A stretch of 21,218 nt of DNA from Defluviitaleaceae bacterium (GTDB taxonomy: Bacteria; Bacillota; Clostridia; Lachnospirales; WQUN01): NCBI GenBank assembly GCA_009783525.1, contig WRDG01000007.1, positions 1-21,218 on the forward strand. Reading direction: 5' to 3'. Shown piece by piece: positions 15,401-21,218 of the stretch. The translations under genes and the position numbers were made by a program. How positions within the stretch are numbered: position 1 is the first letter of the stretch; each line of letters begins with the position of its first letter. The notes below the pieces were generated by a model, which saw only the letters and a list, made by a program, of their open reading frames with translations, was not told the DNA's origin and did not search any database.

Positions 15401-16244
15401 TTTTCGTTTCGCCCAATATGCCGCCGTTTTGTGTTGCGTTTGTCAAATCGATTTCAAGCAAATAAATTTCGATGCTGTATGGGTCTATTTTATGTCCGGC
15501 GTAAGAGCCGCCGCCTTCGGCAAGGATGTCGGCAACGGTATTGCTTTCGGGATCCGGGGCAAGCAGCGTGTTCACGTCGATCTGCCAATGGATTTTTTCG
15601 ACCTTGCCGGGTTCGCCCGTATACGACGGGCTTCGGTTTGTCTTGCTGACCGCGGCTCCTCCGCCTTCGGTCCTTGAGTAGTAAAAAGTGAAAAGGAACG
15701 ACTCGTTAAAAAAATTAATCTTTTGCTCCGAACCGCTTACACACTCGTAGTCGATTTCGGTTTCGATCGAGATTGTGCCGGTTATGTCGAATTTACCGAC
15801 CAACGCATCGTTGAAAATAATTTTCAAGCTGCCGTCCACATTGTCCGTACCGATTATGAATATGCCGATCTGTTCGGAGCCCATCATCAGCGGGCCGCTT
15901 AGCCCGCCGCCGTAATCGATGTTTACCGGCAGCGAACCGGATTTCCATAATTGGAGCTCGGCTATGTCGCCGTCTTCGACAAATATGCCTTCCGGCACCT
16001 CCCAAAGAAAATCCATGGAAAAAATGTCGCCGTTGCCGAAAACGATTTCGCTTTCGTCTCCCGGCTTGATTTCATTTCCGTTGTGCCTGATTGTCACGCC
16101 TGTGATAACAACCGGCACGCGCGGGCCGTCGCTTGCCGAAATAAAAAAAGAAACACTCAAACTTGCCACTAAGCAAGCCGCCATAAACAGCGAAGTGATT
16201 CTTTTGGGCAAACCGGTCCGGGTTTGCATTTTGCTTTTTTTCAT
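12441..16244 (-). CDS. Cell-wall-anchored adhesin with Ig-like repeats, SpaA/Cna-B domain and NPATG anchor
   Basis: 1267 aa. The start MKKSKMQTRTG at 16244 has GGGGGAG 5-6 nt upstream. The signal peptide ends near residue 37. Five modules share a W-x-I/V/L-x-x-N core at about 219 (IHWQIDVN), 398 (IIWTVNIN), 553 (IPWTITVN), 697 (FEWTIKFN) and 820 (INWTLFVN), a pattern typical of Ig-like adhesive/collagen-binding-type domains. Residues 963-1055 form a SpaA/Cna-B domain with VEKLDADT and YETKAPDGY, whose Lys (968) and Glu (1020) could form an isopeptide bond. Pro-Thr stalks lie at about 345-377 and 1058-1142. A short duplicated element (DDFGIPL and DEFGIPL) precedes the anchor. The C-terminus is NPATG (1233-1237), a hydrophobic helix and KKKYLTVK: a sortase sorting signal with Asn in place of Leu. 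It would be covalently attached to peptidoglycan. No sortase gene is adjacent. Ligand unknown. Confidence 0.9.
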   Translation of the reverse strand: MKKSKMQTRTGLPKRITSLFMAACLVASLSVSFFISASDGPRVPVVITGVTIRHNGNEIKPGDESEIVFGNGDIFSMDFLWEVPEGIFVEDGDIAELQLWKSGSLPVNIDYGGGLSGPLMMGSEQIGIFIIGTDNVDGSLKIIFNDALVGKFDITGTISIETEIDYECVSGSEQKINFFNESFLFTFYYSRTEGGGAAVSKTNRSPSYTGEPGKVEKIHWQIDVNTLLAPDPESNTVADILAEGGGSYAGHKIDPYSIEIYLLEIDLTNATQNGGILGETKIAEGFKIETAADKQSMSVTFNDLSRKAYRIKYDTIPDDESSESDYGNTAELGMNSSEAHIAVPNPPPTPTPTPTPSPTPTPSPTPTSPPTPTPVPVFSHDKYGTFFEATTVSAPYIIWTVNINPGRAEITGPLVLTDSIADHPGHSFFVSKEDAGFILLRYSGSGGWTGVPLSDYGLTWTGGPDGGFTLTINDSALKDAEDNYYAYMVQFATDVTANVEWVPHYMNYCWFNDAIINGVTVTGVAGTIYQDIMLQPYATKTAGTVNAPAKKIPWTITVNPIGTTLSDITVNDFFEGSTNGSSMKLAAGSLEVKLGTETLTENAHTNGYSLTDKGTNGFEIIFNGVEVYGQQLILTFETEYDCDGDDVKFTNTAAVKARINGGTLSLLNEPSANADVPATVYWKNASKSGKYENGQFEWTIKFNETNTVNIDSVVTVTDWWGTTSAQLQSFVPGSISVKPEDVTCNFVLNSDGKGFELKLSGIGNRPVEIKYNTLRVGAPQASYDNFVKINNGNEVKASVSNLSTDLISKGSVLGSNNSINWTLFVNSALYTLNDAVITDALGKGQSLDVPTVTVSRVDGAGNNTGVQPVKNTDYFVNVSYSFVTSVTTMTITFSENYLFNARHKVTYTSIIETETIERNSSGVYEVSNRASLSGNQVTSIPVERKVANSWTIIRGSATGTLAPVYVEKLDADTNAALRGAEFKLTDASGNTTYETDKIVTGADGRAFVQNLKAGSYRLYETKAPDGYSLNSNEGNYIAFTINSTNAHGFTVTFKNEKLPTPTNAPISSPTPAATAAPTPASSPTPSSSATPTPSPQPSPSVTPTQAPTPTPTPPANAAPTPSPTATPTPLPQITLPTPTPQQFYLPDYMPPPGGTITPGTVTLPGTSVPPSYYLETAYYDLFCFFDDFGIPLGFFMPVYNDDGDIDFWLECDEFGIPLSNLEFDPEEPELKDNPATGDWNLTAAVLLILLFMMGTAMFIKKKYLTVK
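12830..13062 (-). repeat. Degenerate Pro-Thr/Ser/Ala-coding low-complexity tract (C-terminal stalk)
   Basis: Irregular repetition of GGCGTxGGCG-type units codes the Pro-Thr-rich stalk of the adhesin. A second, shorter tract is at 15114-15215. Slippage in such DNA makes stalk length prone to vary between strains. Units are irregular in length and sequence, unlike CRISPR repeats. Confidence 0.7.
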
Positions 16245-16419
16245 TTTAACTCCCCCTGTTTTTATATGTGTATTCGTTTGCATAGGAATGCGATATTTTT
16301 TTCGGAAAAATTTTTAATTAATTATGATTACCGGGGTCGCGGTCGGGATAATAAAATTAATGATGCATACATTATTTTTTTATTTTTGTTCATTTTTTTT
16401 CTTGTCGCGTGTATTTTTT

Positions 16420-16447
16420 ATAATAACATTCATGAAAATTAAGTCAA
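16420..16447 (-). promoter_or_regulatory. Candidate promoter of the adhesin gene
   Basis: Read on the minus strand, TTGACT (16447-16442) and TATTAT (16425-16420) are separated by 16 nt. They lie about 175 nt upstream of the adhesin start, implying a long, U/A-rich leader. Confidence 0.45.
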
Positions 16448-16510
16448 ACATTTGCGCGCGGCAAAATGCGCCGTTTAAAAAACGTTTGGCGGAGCTGTTT
16501 TGTTTCATAA

Positions 16511-16558
16511 AAAAACCGGCGGGCAAATATCGTGGGAGATATTTGCCCGCCGGTTTTT
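16511..16558. terminator. Very strong bidirectional terminator with perfect 20-bp stem
   Basis: Positions 16511-16530 and 16539-16558 are perfect inverted repeats around the 8-nt loop CGTGGGAG. A and T tracts flank the GC-rich core. It terminates the minus-strand three-gene set ending at 16602. Confidence 0.92.
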
Positions 16559-16601
16559 ATTTAGCAAAAAATTATTTTGATTGGCTTGCGTTTAACGCGG
16601 C

Positions 16602-17552
16602 TTATAAAATTTTTTCAAACAAATTAGGCAGGCTGACCCGGTGGTCGATTGCGAAATGCCAGCCCCAGCCGCCGCAGCTCGTCGGGCGGTTGACGATGTT
16701 TTTGCGCGGGCGGTAATAATAGTTTTGGTCGTCGTAGCCGATTTTGACGCGGAAGTCGCCAAGCTCCACGAGGTCGAGGTTGGCGGTGGTGATGTCGAAC
16801 GTGGGGCAGCCGAGGTTACGCGCGATCGAGAGCGCCTTCAAAAAAACCTCGGGGCCAATGACGGCGGAGCCGAAATTCAAAAAAACGCCGCCGTCCAGCT
16901 TCGAAACGCTTTCGCAGTAAATTTTGAAGTCTTGGCCGGTGGTGAAGCCGATGGCCGCGAAATTTGCCGCGGGGTGCTGGTGGATGATGTCCGTGCCTAT
17001 CGCGACGTGGTACGTGCAAGGGATGCCGAGCTTATGTGCGCGGTACAGCAGGCAGTCGTCTTTATACGGAAATTTTTCGGGGCTGCGGTCGATGAAGCAT
17101 GCGAGTGCTTCTCCGTAGCCTTTTTTATTTTGCATCCCCATTATGAACGCCTCGTTCATCCAGCGGCCGGTCTCTTCCCACATGCCGAATGAGCCGTCTT
17201 CGATGGCGGTGGGGACGTCCTCCGCGGTGCCCCCCGCGAACGCCAGCTCAAAGTCGTGTATGCTGCAGGCGCCGTTGCCCGCGAGGTGCGTGATTATCCC
17301 GCCGTCCATAAGCGCGGCAACGTATTTTGACAGGCCGAGCTTAATCACATGCGCGCCCATGGAAAATATTACGGGGCGGCCGTTTTGCCGCGCTTTTTTT
17401 ATTCGCTTAACAAGCTCCGCGAAAGCCTCCGCGTAACGGTCCGGGATCGGCGGGGCCGTGTGCGTCTGCGGGTCAAGCATGTTTTCGAGTGTAGTCAGGT
17501 TGTTTCTGCTGTGCGCCGAAAAAGTTTTTATTTTTGAAAAATCGAGCCCCAT
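16602..17552 (-). CDS. Conserved protein of unknown function, last gene of the sugar cluster
   Basis: 316 aa from ATG at 17552 (MGLDFSKIKTF); a GTG seven codons upstream (17573) is possible, but neither has a strong ribosome binding site. No signal peptide or membrane helix is visible, so it is probably cytoplasmic. Motif-like blocks are GRPVIFSMGAHVIKLGLS (about 58-75), HLAGNGACSIHDFELAFAGG (89-108), YHVAIGTDIIHQHP (181-194), FLNFGSAVIGPEVFLKAL (224-241), ARNLG and TTANLD (244-259), then YYRPRKNIVNRPTSCGG near the end. I recall proteins with these blocks in other bacteria, always as uncharacterised; the glycine-rich pattern hints at a nucleotide-binding or deoxyhypusine-synthase-like fold, but I cannot confirm this. 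It follows the GH42 gene by about 86 nt on the same strand and precedes the terminator, so it is probably co-transcribed with sugar genes. Confidence 0.82.
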   Translation of the reverse strand: MGLDFSKIKTFSAHSRNNLTTLENMLDPQTHTAPPIPDRYAEAFAELVKRIKKARQNGRPVIFSMGAHVIKLGLSKYVAALMDGGIITHLAGNGACSIHDFELAFAGGTAEDVPTAIEDGSFGMWEETGRWMNEAFIMGMQNKKGYGEALACFIDRSPEKFPYKDDCLLYRAHKLGIPCTYHVAIGTDIIHQHPAANFAAIGFTTGQDFKIYCESVSKLDGGVFLNFGSAVIGPEVFLKALSIARNLGCPTFDITTANLDLVELGDFRVKIGYDDQNYYYRPRKNIVNRPTSCGGWGWHFAIDHRVSLPNLFEKIL

Positions 17553-17638
17553 TTTATTTACCGTCCGCGTCACGCATGCGATGCGCGCAGCATGATCCGC
17601 GCCTTTCGTTGGTGTGTGTTTTTAGTAAGCGCCGCCGC

Positions 17639-19690
17639 TTACGTGATAACGATGCATTCTTTGGCGGCGAGGGTCGCGTCCTCGCTGACCGCCTCGCCCG
17701 TAAACGCGTCCGTGTACATGCGGTCGAGCTTGAAGCTTACGCTTTTTTCGTTGAAGTTGAACACGAAATAATAGTTTTCGCCGTCTTTTACTCGGCGTAC
17801 GGCTTCCATTCCGTCCTTTAACGCGAACGGCGCCGCCTCGAGCCCGTGCCTTGCGGCAATGTCGCCCGTGAGCGCGGCAAGCAAACTGTCGTCGAGGCCC
17901 GCGCCGACGTAATACGCCGTGCCTTTTCCGTAATCGTTGCGCGACGCGAACGGCTCGCCTGCGCGGAAAGTGTCCGCGTACCTGCCTATTACGTTTGCGG
18001 TGTTAATTTCGAGGCTCTCGGTCCAAAGCTCGTTCGCGCCTTTAAGCAGCGACGGCTTTCCGCTGAACAGAATCGAAAACTCGACCTGCGCCCGCGTTTT
18101 GTCGAACACCGGGTCGCCCTCCGCGACCGTTATGCCGAACAGCTCGGTGAGCCCTGCGGGCACTCTCTCGCGCGGCGCGGAATTGTTTTCGTCCTTGATT
18201 GCCGTAAGGAACGTCGATAAAACCACGCCGCCGTTTTTCACGTAGTCGCCCAATATTTTTTTAAAGCGGCAGTCCATTATTATGGGCGCGGGCAAAATGA
18301 CGAATTTGTATTTGTTTATCGTTTCGTCCATGGGTATGACGTCCGTGCCGATACCGTTTTTCGCAAGTGCGCGGTACAGCTTCGCGCAGTACGACGTGTA
18401 GTGGTAGTGTGCGTTAAACGGCTTGATCGCCGTAGCCCAAAGGCAGTCGTAGTCGAAGCATATGGCTGTTTCGTTGTTTATCGACGAGCTTTCGAGCAGG
18501 TCCGTCCATTTTTTTGCTTCGGCGGAAATTTTTTGAAACTCTTTGAAGCGGCGGCGGGGTATGCCGTCTATGTCCATCACGGACGCCTCGAGCTGCTCCG
18601 CGCCGAAACGGAACGTGCGGAACTGGAAATAGGTGAGCAGCTCCGCGCCCGAAGCGAATGCGTGCTGCGCCGTTTGCGTAAGCGCGCCCGGATACGGCTG
18701 CGAGACGCCCTGCCGCGCCCATACGCCGAGCCCGCCGCCCGACGAAGACTCGACCACCCAAAATTTTTTGATATTGTCTTTGATGCCGCGCATGAATGCG
18801 TAGCCGAAGCCCGTCGCGCTCAGGTCTTCCGTGCGCAAAGAGGGGTATTCGTCAACCGACACGATGTCGAGCGTGCTGCAGCCCTTGTAATAGTTTACGC
18901 CGTTGGTCCAGCCGCCGGTCGTGTTGGTGGTGACGGGCTTGTCCGTGTGCCGCTTAAGCGCGCCGACCTGGATGTTTTGAAAATCGATGATCGAGTCGCT
19001 GCAGAAGCGTTCCCAGTCGAGGCGGAGCGCCGGGTTGTCGAAAAACGTTTCGATCCTTTCCGCGCCGCAGGGTTCTATGCTTTTGACCGGCGGGTTCAAC
19101 TGGTCGAACCGCGAATATGTCTGCCCCCAAAAAATCGTGCCGTAGATTTTGTTCAAATTGTCTATGCTTCCGTATTTTTTTTCGAGCCAGCCGCGGAACA
19201 GATTTTTGCATACGGCGCACTGGCATCTGCCCGTGCCTTCCTGCGCGAGCTCGTTGTCGATGTGGAACCCGATCACGTTTTTATTGTTTCCGTAGCGCCG
19301 CGCGGTCTCTTCGGCGATTTTTTCGGAATACTCCCTGTAGGCCGCGTTGTTGTAGCAATAATGGCGCCTGCCCCCGAACGGCCGCACAACGCCCCGCCCG
19401 TCCGTGTACAGGATGTCCGGGTGCTTGTCGATCATCCAAACCGGCGGGCACGCGGTGGGCGTGCAAACCAAACTGAAAATGCCTTTTTCGCCGAGCCGGC
19501 TTATCACGCTGTCAAACCAAGCGAAGTCGTATTCGCCCTCGCGCGGCTCGAACTTTATCCATGCGAACTCGCCCATGCGCACCGCGTTAAATCCGGCGTC
19601 AACCATAAGCGAAATGTCCGTGCCGATATCCTGTTCCGTTTCCTGTTCCGGATAATAATCCGCTCCGTAATAGATCATGCCGTTCACCAT
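17639..19690 (-). CDS. Beta-galactosidase, glycoside hydrolase family 42
   Basis: 683 aa, usual for GH42. The N-terminus YYGADYYPEQ and GFNAVRMGEFAWIKFEPREG are GH42 hallmarks. The acid/base is E147 (GFHIDNELAQ) and the likely nucleophile is E314 (WVVESSSGGG). The structural zinc site is complete: C112, C156, C158 and C161 (HYC, RCQCAVC). A trimerisation domain follows (about 400-610, ILPAPIIMDCRFKKILGDYV, GVVLSTFLTA) and a small C-terminal beta domain. There is no signal peptide, so it acts in the cytoplasm on imported beta-galactosides. ATG at 19690 gives the longest form; ATG at 19678 (MIYYGADYYPE) has a weak GGTG site and matches typical family starts. It lies 51 nt downstream of the GatZ-like gene on the same strand. 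The nucleophile context ESSSGG differs from the more common E-Q/T-S/A-P, so substrate may differ. Confidence 0.95.
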   Translation of the reverse strand: MVNGMIYYGADYYPEQETEQDIGTDISLMVDAGFNAVRMGEFAWIKFEPREGEYDFAWFDSVISRLGEKGIFSLVCTPTACPPVWMIDKHPDILYTDGRGVVRPFGGRRHYCYNNAAYREYSEKIAEETARRYGNNKNVIGFHIDNELAQEGTGRCQCAVCKNLFRGWLEKKYGSIDNLNKIYGTIFWGQTYSRFDQLNPPVKSIEPCGAERIETFFDNPALRLDWERFCSDSIIDFQNIQVGALKRHTDKPVTTNTTGGWTNGVNYYKGCSTLDIVSVDEYPSLRTEDLSATGFGYAFMRGIKDNIKKFWVVESSSGGGLGVWARQGVSQPYPGALTQTAQHAFASGAELLTYFQFRTFRFGAEQLEASVMDIDGIPRRRFKEFQKISAEAKKWTDLLESSSINNETAICFDYDCLWATAIKPFNAHYHYTSYCAKLYRALAKNGIGTDVIPMDETINKYKFVILPAPIIMDCRFKKILGDYVKNGGVVLSTFLTAIKDENNSAPRERVPAGLTELFGITVAEGDPVFDKTRAQVEFSILFSGKPSLLKGANELWTESLEINTANVIGRYADTFRAGEPFASRNDYGKGTAYYVGAGLDDSLLAALTGDIAARHGLEAAPFALKDGMEAVRRVKDGENYYFVFNFNEKSVSFKLDRMYTDAFTGEAVSEDATLAAKECIVIT

Positions 19691-19741
19691 GCGGGGATTT
19701 TTTTAAGGCTTTTAGCCGCCCGCGCCTTTCGTTTAATTTTT

Positions 19742-21025
19742 TTAGGGCTTGTTTATTCTTTTTAACGTTTCGATTATTTTCCCGTTCAGCCCCGCGAGGT
19801 TGAAACAATCCGCGTAGCGGCGCAGGCAGCGCTTGATGTAGTTTATCACTTCGGTTTCCGCATCGACTCCCGCGGATTTTAAGTTGTCCTTCATTTTTTG
19901 AATCTCGCAGGCGACGTTTTTATCTTCGAAGGTGTAATGCCCGCTGATGCGCATAATCTGTTCGGACAGCGCGGCGTCCGCAAGCACGCTTTCAACTTGC
20001 GCGTCCGCGCCGTTTACCATCCACTTGCGCCAGCGCTCGCTTAGCACGGCCGCCGTCCGTATTGCCTCGCGTGTTTCGGACGGCTGTTTTATTTCGCCCA
20101 AATCCGCGAACCGCCCTTCGGTTTCGGCAAGCAGCAGATAGGCAGCCGTTTCCGCCACCCCAAACTCTGGCGCGACGTTGGCCGCGGTAACCCCCAGCGC
20201 AGGGTGCATGCACAGTATCGTTTCGGACAGGTAGTCCGCGTTGTGTTCCTTAATACCCACGCCGTATTTTCGCGCCTCCGCAGAAAGCCGCCTTGCCGCC
20301 GCCGCGTCAAATCGCCCCACATTTTCCGTAAGTCTTGTCAAAGTCCCCGTCTGCCCCACAATAAAAACCGGCATCGGCAAATTTTTTGCCGCGAGCATCC
20401 CCGCGAGCCTTTCGATAAACTGCCCGTAAGCGCTCTCGTCCGTAAGGCCGCCGTTGGTCTCCTCCGTGCCCACCTCGTACGCCACCGGCGGGAACTTTAA
20501 ACGCAGGCGCTCGGCCTCCGCGTATTCGATCAGCTCCGCCGTGCGGTTAAGCACAGTGTCCATCGGAACCACGCCGGCCGCGTGCGGATCCTTGGTCGGG
20601 TCGACGTGCAGCAGGTCGAACCCGGCCAAAATATCTTCCCTAAACGAGTCCTTTGCGATCGCCATCGCGTGCCCGCTTGGCAATTTGCCTGCGCGCTCCT
20701 CGTCGCGCTGCCACGGTCCGCCGTGGTCGCGGCACAAAAAGCACGGCCCGTCGAAACCGGCCGCCTTTTTAATGTCCGTCACATTGCGCAAAAAATCGTT
20801 CTGGTTCCAATTGCAAACATACCCGCGCCCGTATTGGTCCGAATCGATCTGGTTGCGGCTCGCGATGAACATGATTGGAAAGTCCATTTCCTTTGCGAGC
20901 GAAACCGCGGCGCGGATAAGCGTTTTTGACATGGGTCCGATGCCGAGCAGCGTTACATTAGCCGCGCCTTCCGCTTCGAGGCGGTAAAGCGCCTCCATCA
21001 TTTCGTTAATGCTGTATGGGTTCAA
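19742..21025 (-). CDS. GatZ/KbaZ-like protein (tagatose-bisphosphate aldolase family)
   Basis: 427 aa, close to the 420-430 aa of GatZ/KbaZ. The start is TTG at 21025, with GGGAGG 7 nt upstream. Family-like blocks are CRDHGGPW (D100-H101), LLHVDPTKD (H140, D142), YEVGTEE (E184, E188), FIVGQTGT and KEHNADYL (E260-H261, D264), in the order seen in GatZ/KbaZ, although overall similarity looks moderate. In known systems GatZ/KbaZ supports the catalytic class II aldolase GatY/KbaY, which cleaves tagatose-1,6-bisphosphate to glyceraldehyde-3-phosphate and dihydroxyacetone phosphate. No GatY is in the window, so this protein may be catalytic itself or use a distant partner. It is first in a minus-strand set with a GH42 beta-galactosidase, and tagatose bisphosphate is a known galactose breakdown intermediate, which fits. 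Exact substrate is unproven. Confidence 0.8.
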   Translation of the reverse strand: MNPYSINEMMEALYRLEAEGAANVTLLGIGPMSKTLIRAAVSLAKEMDFPIMFIASRNQIDSDQYGRGYVCNWNQNDFLRNVTDIKKAAGFDGPCFLCRDHGGPWQRDEERAGKLPSGHAMAIAKDSFREDILAGFDLLHVDPTKDPHAAGVVPMDTVLNRTAELIEYAEAERLRLKFPPVAYEVGTEETNGGLTDESAYGQFIERLAGMLAAKNLPMPVFIVGQTGTLTRLTENVGRFDAAAARRLSAEARKYGVGIKEHNADYLSETILCMHPALGVTAANVAPEFGVAETAAYLLLAETEGRFADLGEIKQPSETREAIRTAAVLSERWRKWMVNGADAQVESVLADAALSEQIMRISGHYTFEDKNVACEIQKMKDNLKSAGVDAETEVINYIKRCLRRYADCFNLAGLNGKIIETLKRINKP

Positions 21026-21077
21026 AAAAATCCCTCCCGGTTAAAATAAAAAGCCGTGCAAACTTTGTATGACCTTT

Positions 21078-21105
21078 ATATTACTCCGGCACTTAAATAT
21101 GGCAA
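21078..21105 (-). promoter_or_regulatory. Candidate promoter of the sugar cluster, overlapping the repeat element
   Basis: Read on the minus strand, TTGCCA (21105-21100) and TAATAT (21083-21078) are separated by 16 nt. The -35 lies inside the repeat element and the -10 covers its outer end. It points at the GatZ-like gene, giving a leader of about 45 nt. Confidence 0.45.
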
Positions 21106-21218
21106 GAGGCGTACGCGATATTTTTGTGCCGAACAAGGAAGTGAAGCGTAAGCGTACTCAAGCAGTACGCAAGAAGGAAGAAACACCGAAGGTGTTTCTG
21201 TGCGTTGAACTGAAAGGA
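21080..21218. repeat. Dispersed inverted-repeat element, copy 2 (longer, reaching the window edge)
   Basis: Positions 21080-21131 match copy 1 (2390-2441) with three differences, starting with the same ATTACTCCGGCAC end. Instead of closing with GGAGTAAT, it continues into unique sequence with two perfect hairpins: GCGTACT (21152-21158) with AGTACGC (21164-21170), and GAAACACC (21180-21187) with GGTGTTTC (21191-21198). The far end is outside the window. No convincing protein is encoded. Confidence 0.65.

Larger units (their letters stand above)
16245..16601. other. Intergenic region upstream of the adhesin gene
   Basis: This 357-bp stretch holds the adhesin ribosome binding site, a T-rich leader (around 16368-16400), a candidate minus-strand promoter at 16420-16447 and a strong terminator at 16511-16558. 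Short open frames here are AT-rich, lack ribosome binding sites and run across the terminator, so I see no gene. Confidence 0.6.

Noticed and set aside
16324..16716. 130-codon plus-strand frame upstream of the adhesin
   Set aside because: It crosses the perfect 20-bp terminator and enters the end of the opposite-strand gene; no ribosome binding site and AT-driven composition.
18401..19765. 454-codon plus-strand frame opposite the GH42 gene
   Set aside because: Long only because GC-rich codons leave few stops in reverse; the opposite strand carries all GH42 catalytic and zinc residues.

Overview
The window looks like chromosomal DNA of an anaerobic Gram-positive bacterium, probably a clostridium-like Firmicute. 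The evidence is AGGAGG-type ribosome binding sites, strong intrinsic terminators, the N-terminus of an FtsK/SpoIIIE translocase, a hybrid cluster protein, a lipobox lipoprotein, SH3b and Pro-Thr-rich surface proteins, and a sortase-type cell-wall anchor. Taxonomy is inferred from gene content only. I see no rRNA, tRNA, CRISPR array, transposase or phage module.

Layout, left to right. (1) 1-341, minus: the first 113 codons of ftsK/spoIIIE, running off the left edge. (2) 342-613: divergent intergenic region with two related palindromic repeats and a TTGACA/TATAAT promoter. (3) 614-2173, plus: a 519-aa secreted protein of unknown function whose 3' end lies in a large nested inverted repeat. (4) 2174-2544: terminator, one copy of a 59-bp inverted-repeat element, and the promoter of the next gene. 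(5) 2545-4641, plus: an EF-G-like translational GTPase of the EF-G-2 type. (6) 4744-6345, plus: hybrid cluster protein Hcp. (7) 6350-7834, minus: a Cys-type sulfatase convergent with hcp. (8) 7920-8684, minus: a secreted SH3b protein with a conserved His/Cys-rich C-terminal domain. (9) 8945-10342, minus: an orphan lipoprotein solute-binding protein. (10) 10460-12313, plus: a membrane-anchored PQQ-like beta-propeller. (11) 12441-16244, minus: a 1267-aa adhesin with Ig-like repeats, a SpaA/Cna-B domain, two Pro-Thr-rich stalks and an NPATG wall anchor. (12) 16602-21025, minus: a three-gene set encoding, in transcription order, a GatZ/KbaZ-like aldolase-family protein, a GH42 beta-galactosidase and a conserved protein of unknown function. 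(13) 21026-21218: a second, longer copy of the dispersed repeat, which may supply the promoter of that three-gene set.

How the genes may work together (inference): much of the window concerns the cell surface and glycan use. The wall-anchored adhesin, propeller protein and SH3b protein would sit at the envelope. The lipoprotein could capture oligosaccharides, although no permease is present here. The sulfatase and GH42 enzyme would trim sulfated or galactosylated glycans, and the GatZ-like protein suggests downstream sugar-phosphate handling. EF-G2, Hcp and FtsK look like ordinary chromosomal neighbours.

The items most worth following up are the dispersed inverted-repeat element that may act as a mobile promoter, the nested hairpin at the end of the 519-aa gene, the three-gene sugar cluster with its uncharacterised third member, the SH3b protein's putative catalytic C-terminus, and the NPATG adhesin.
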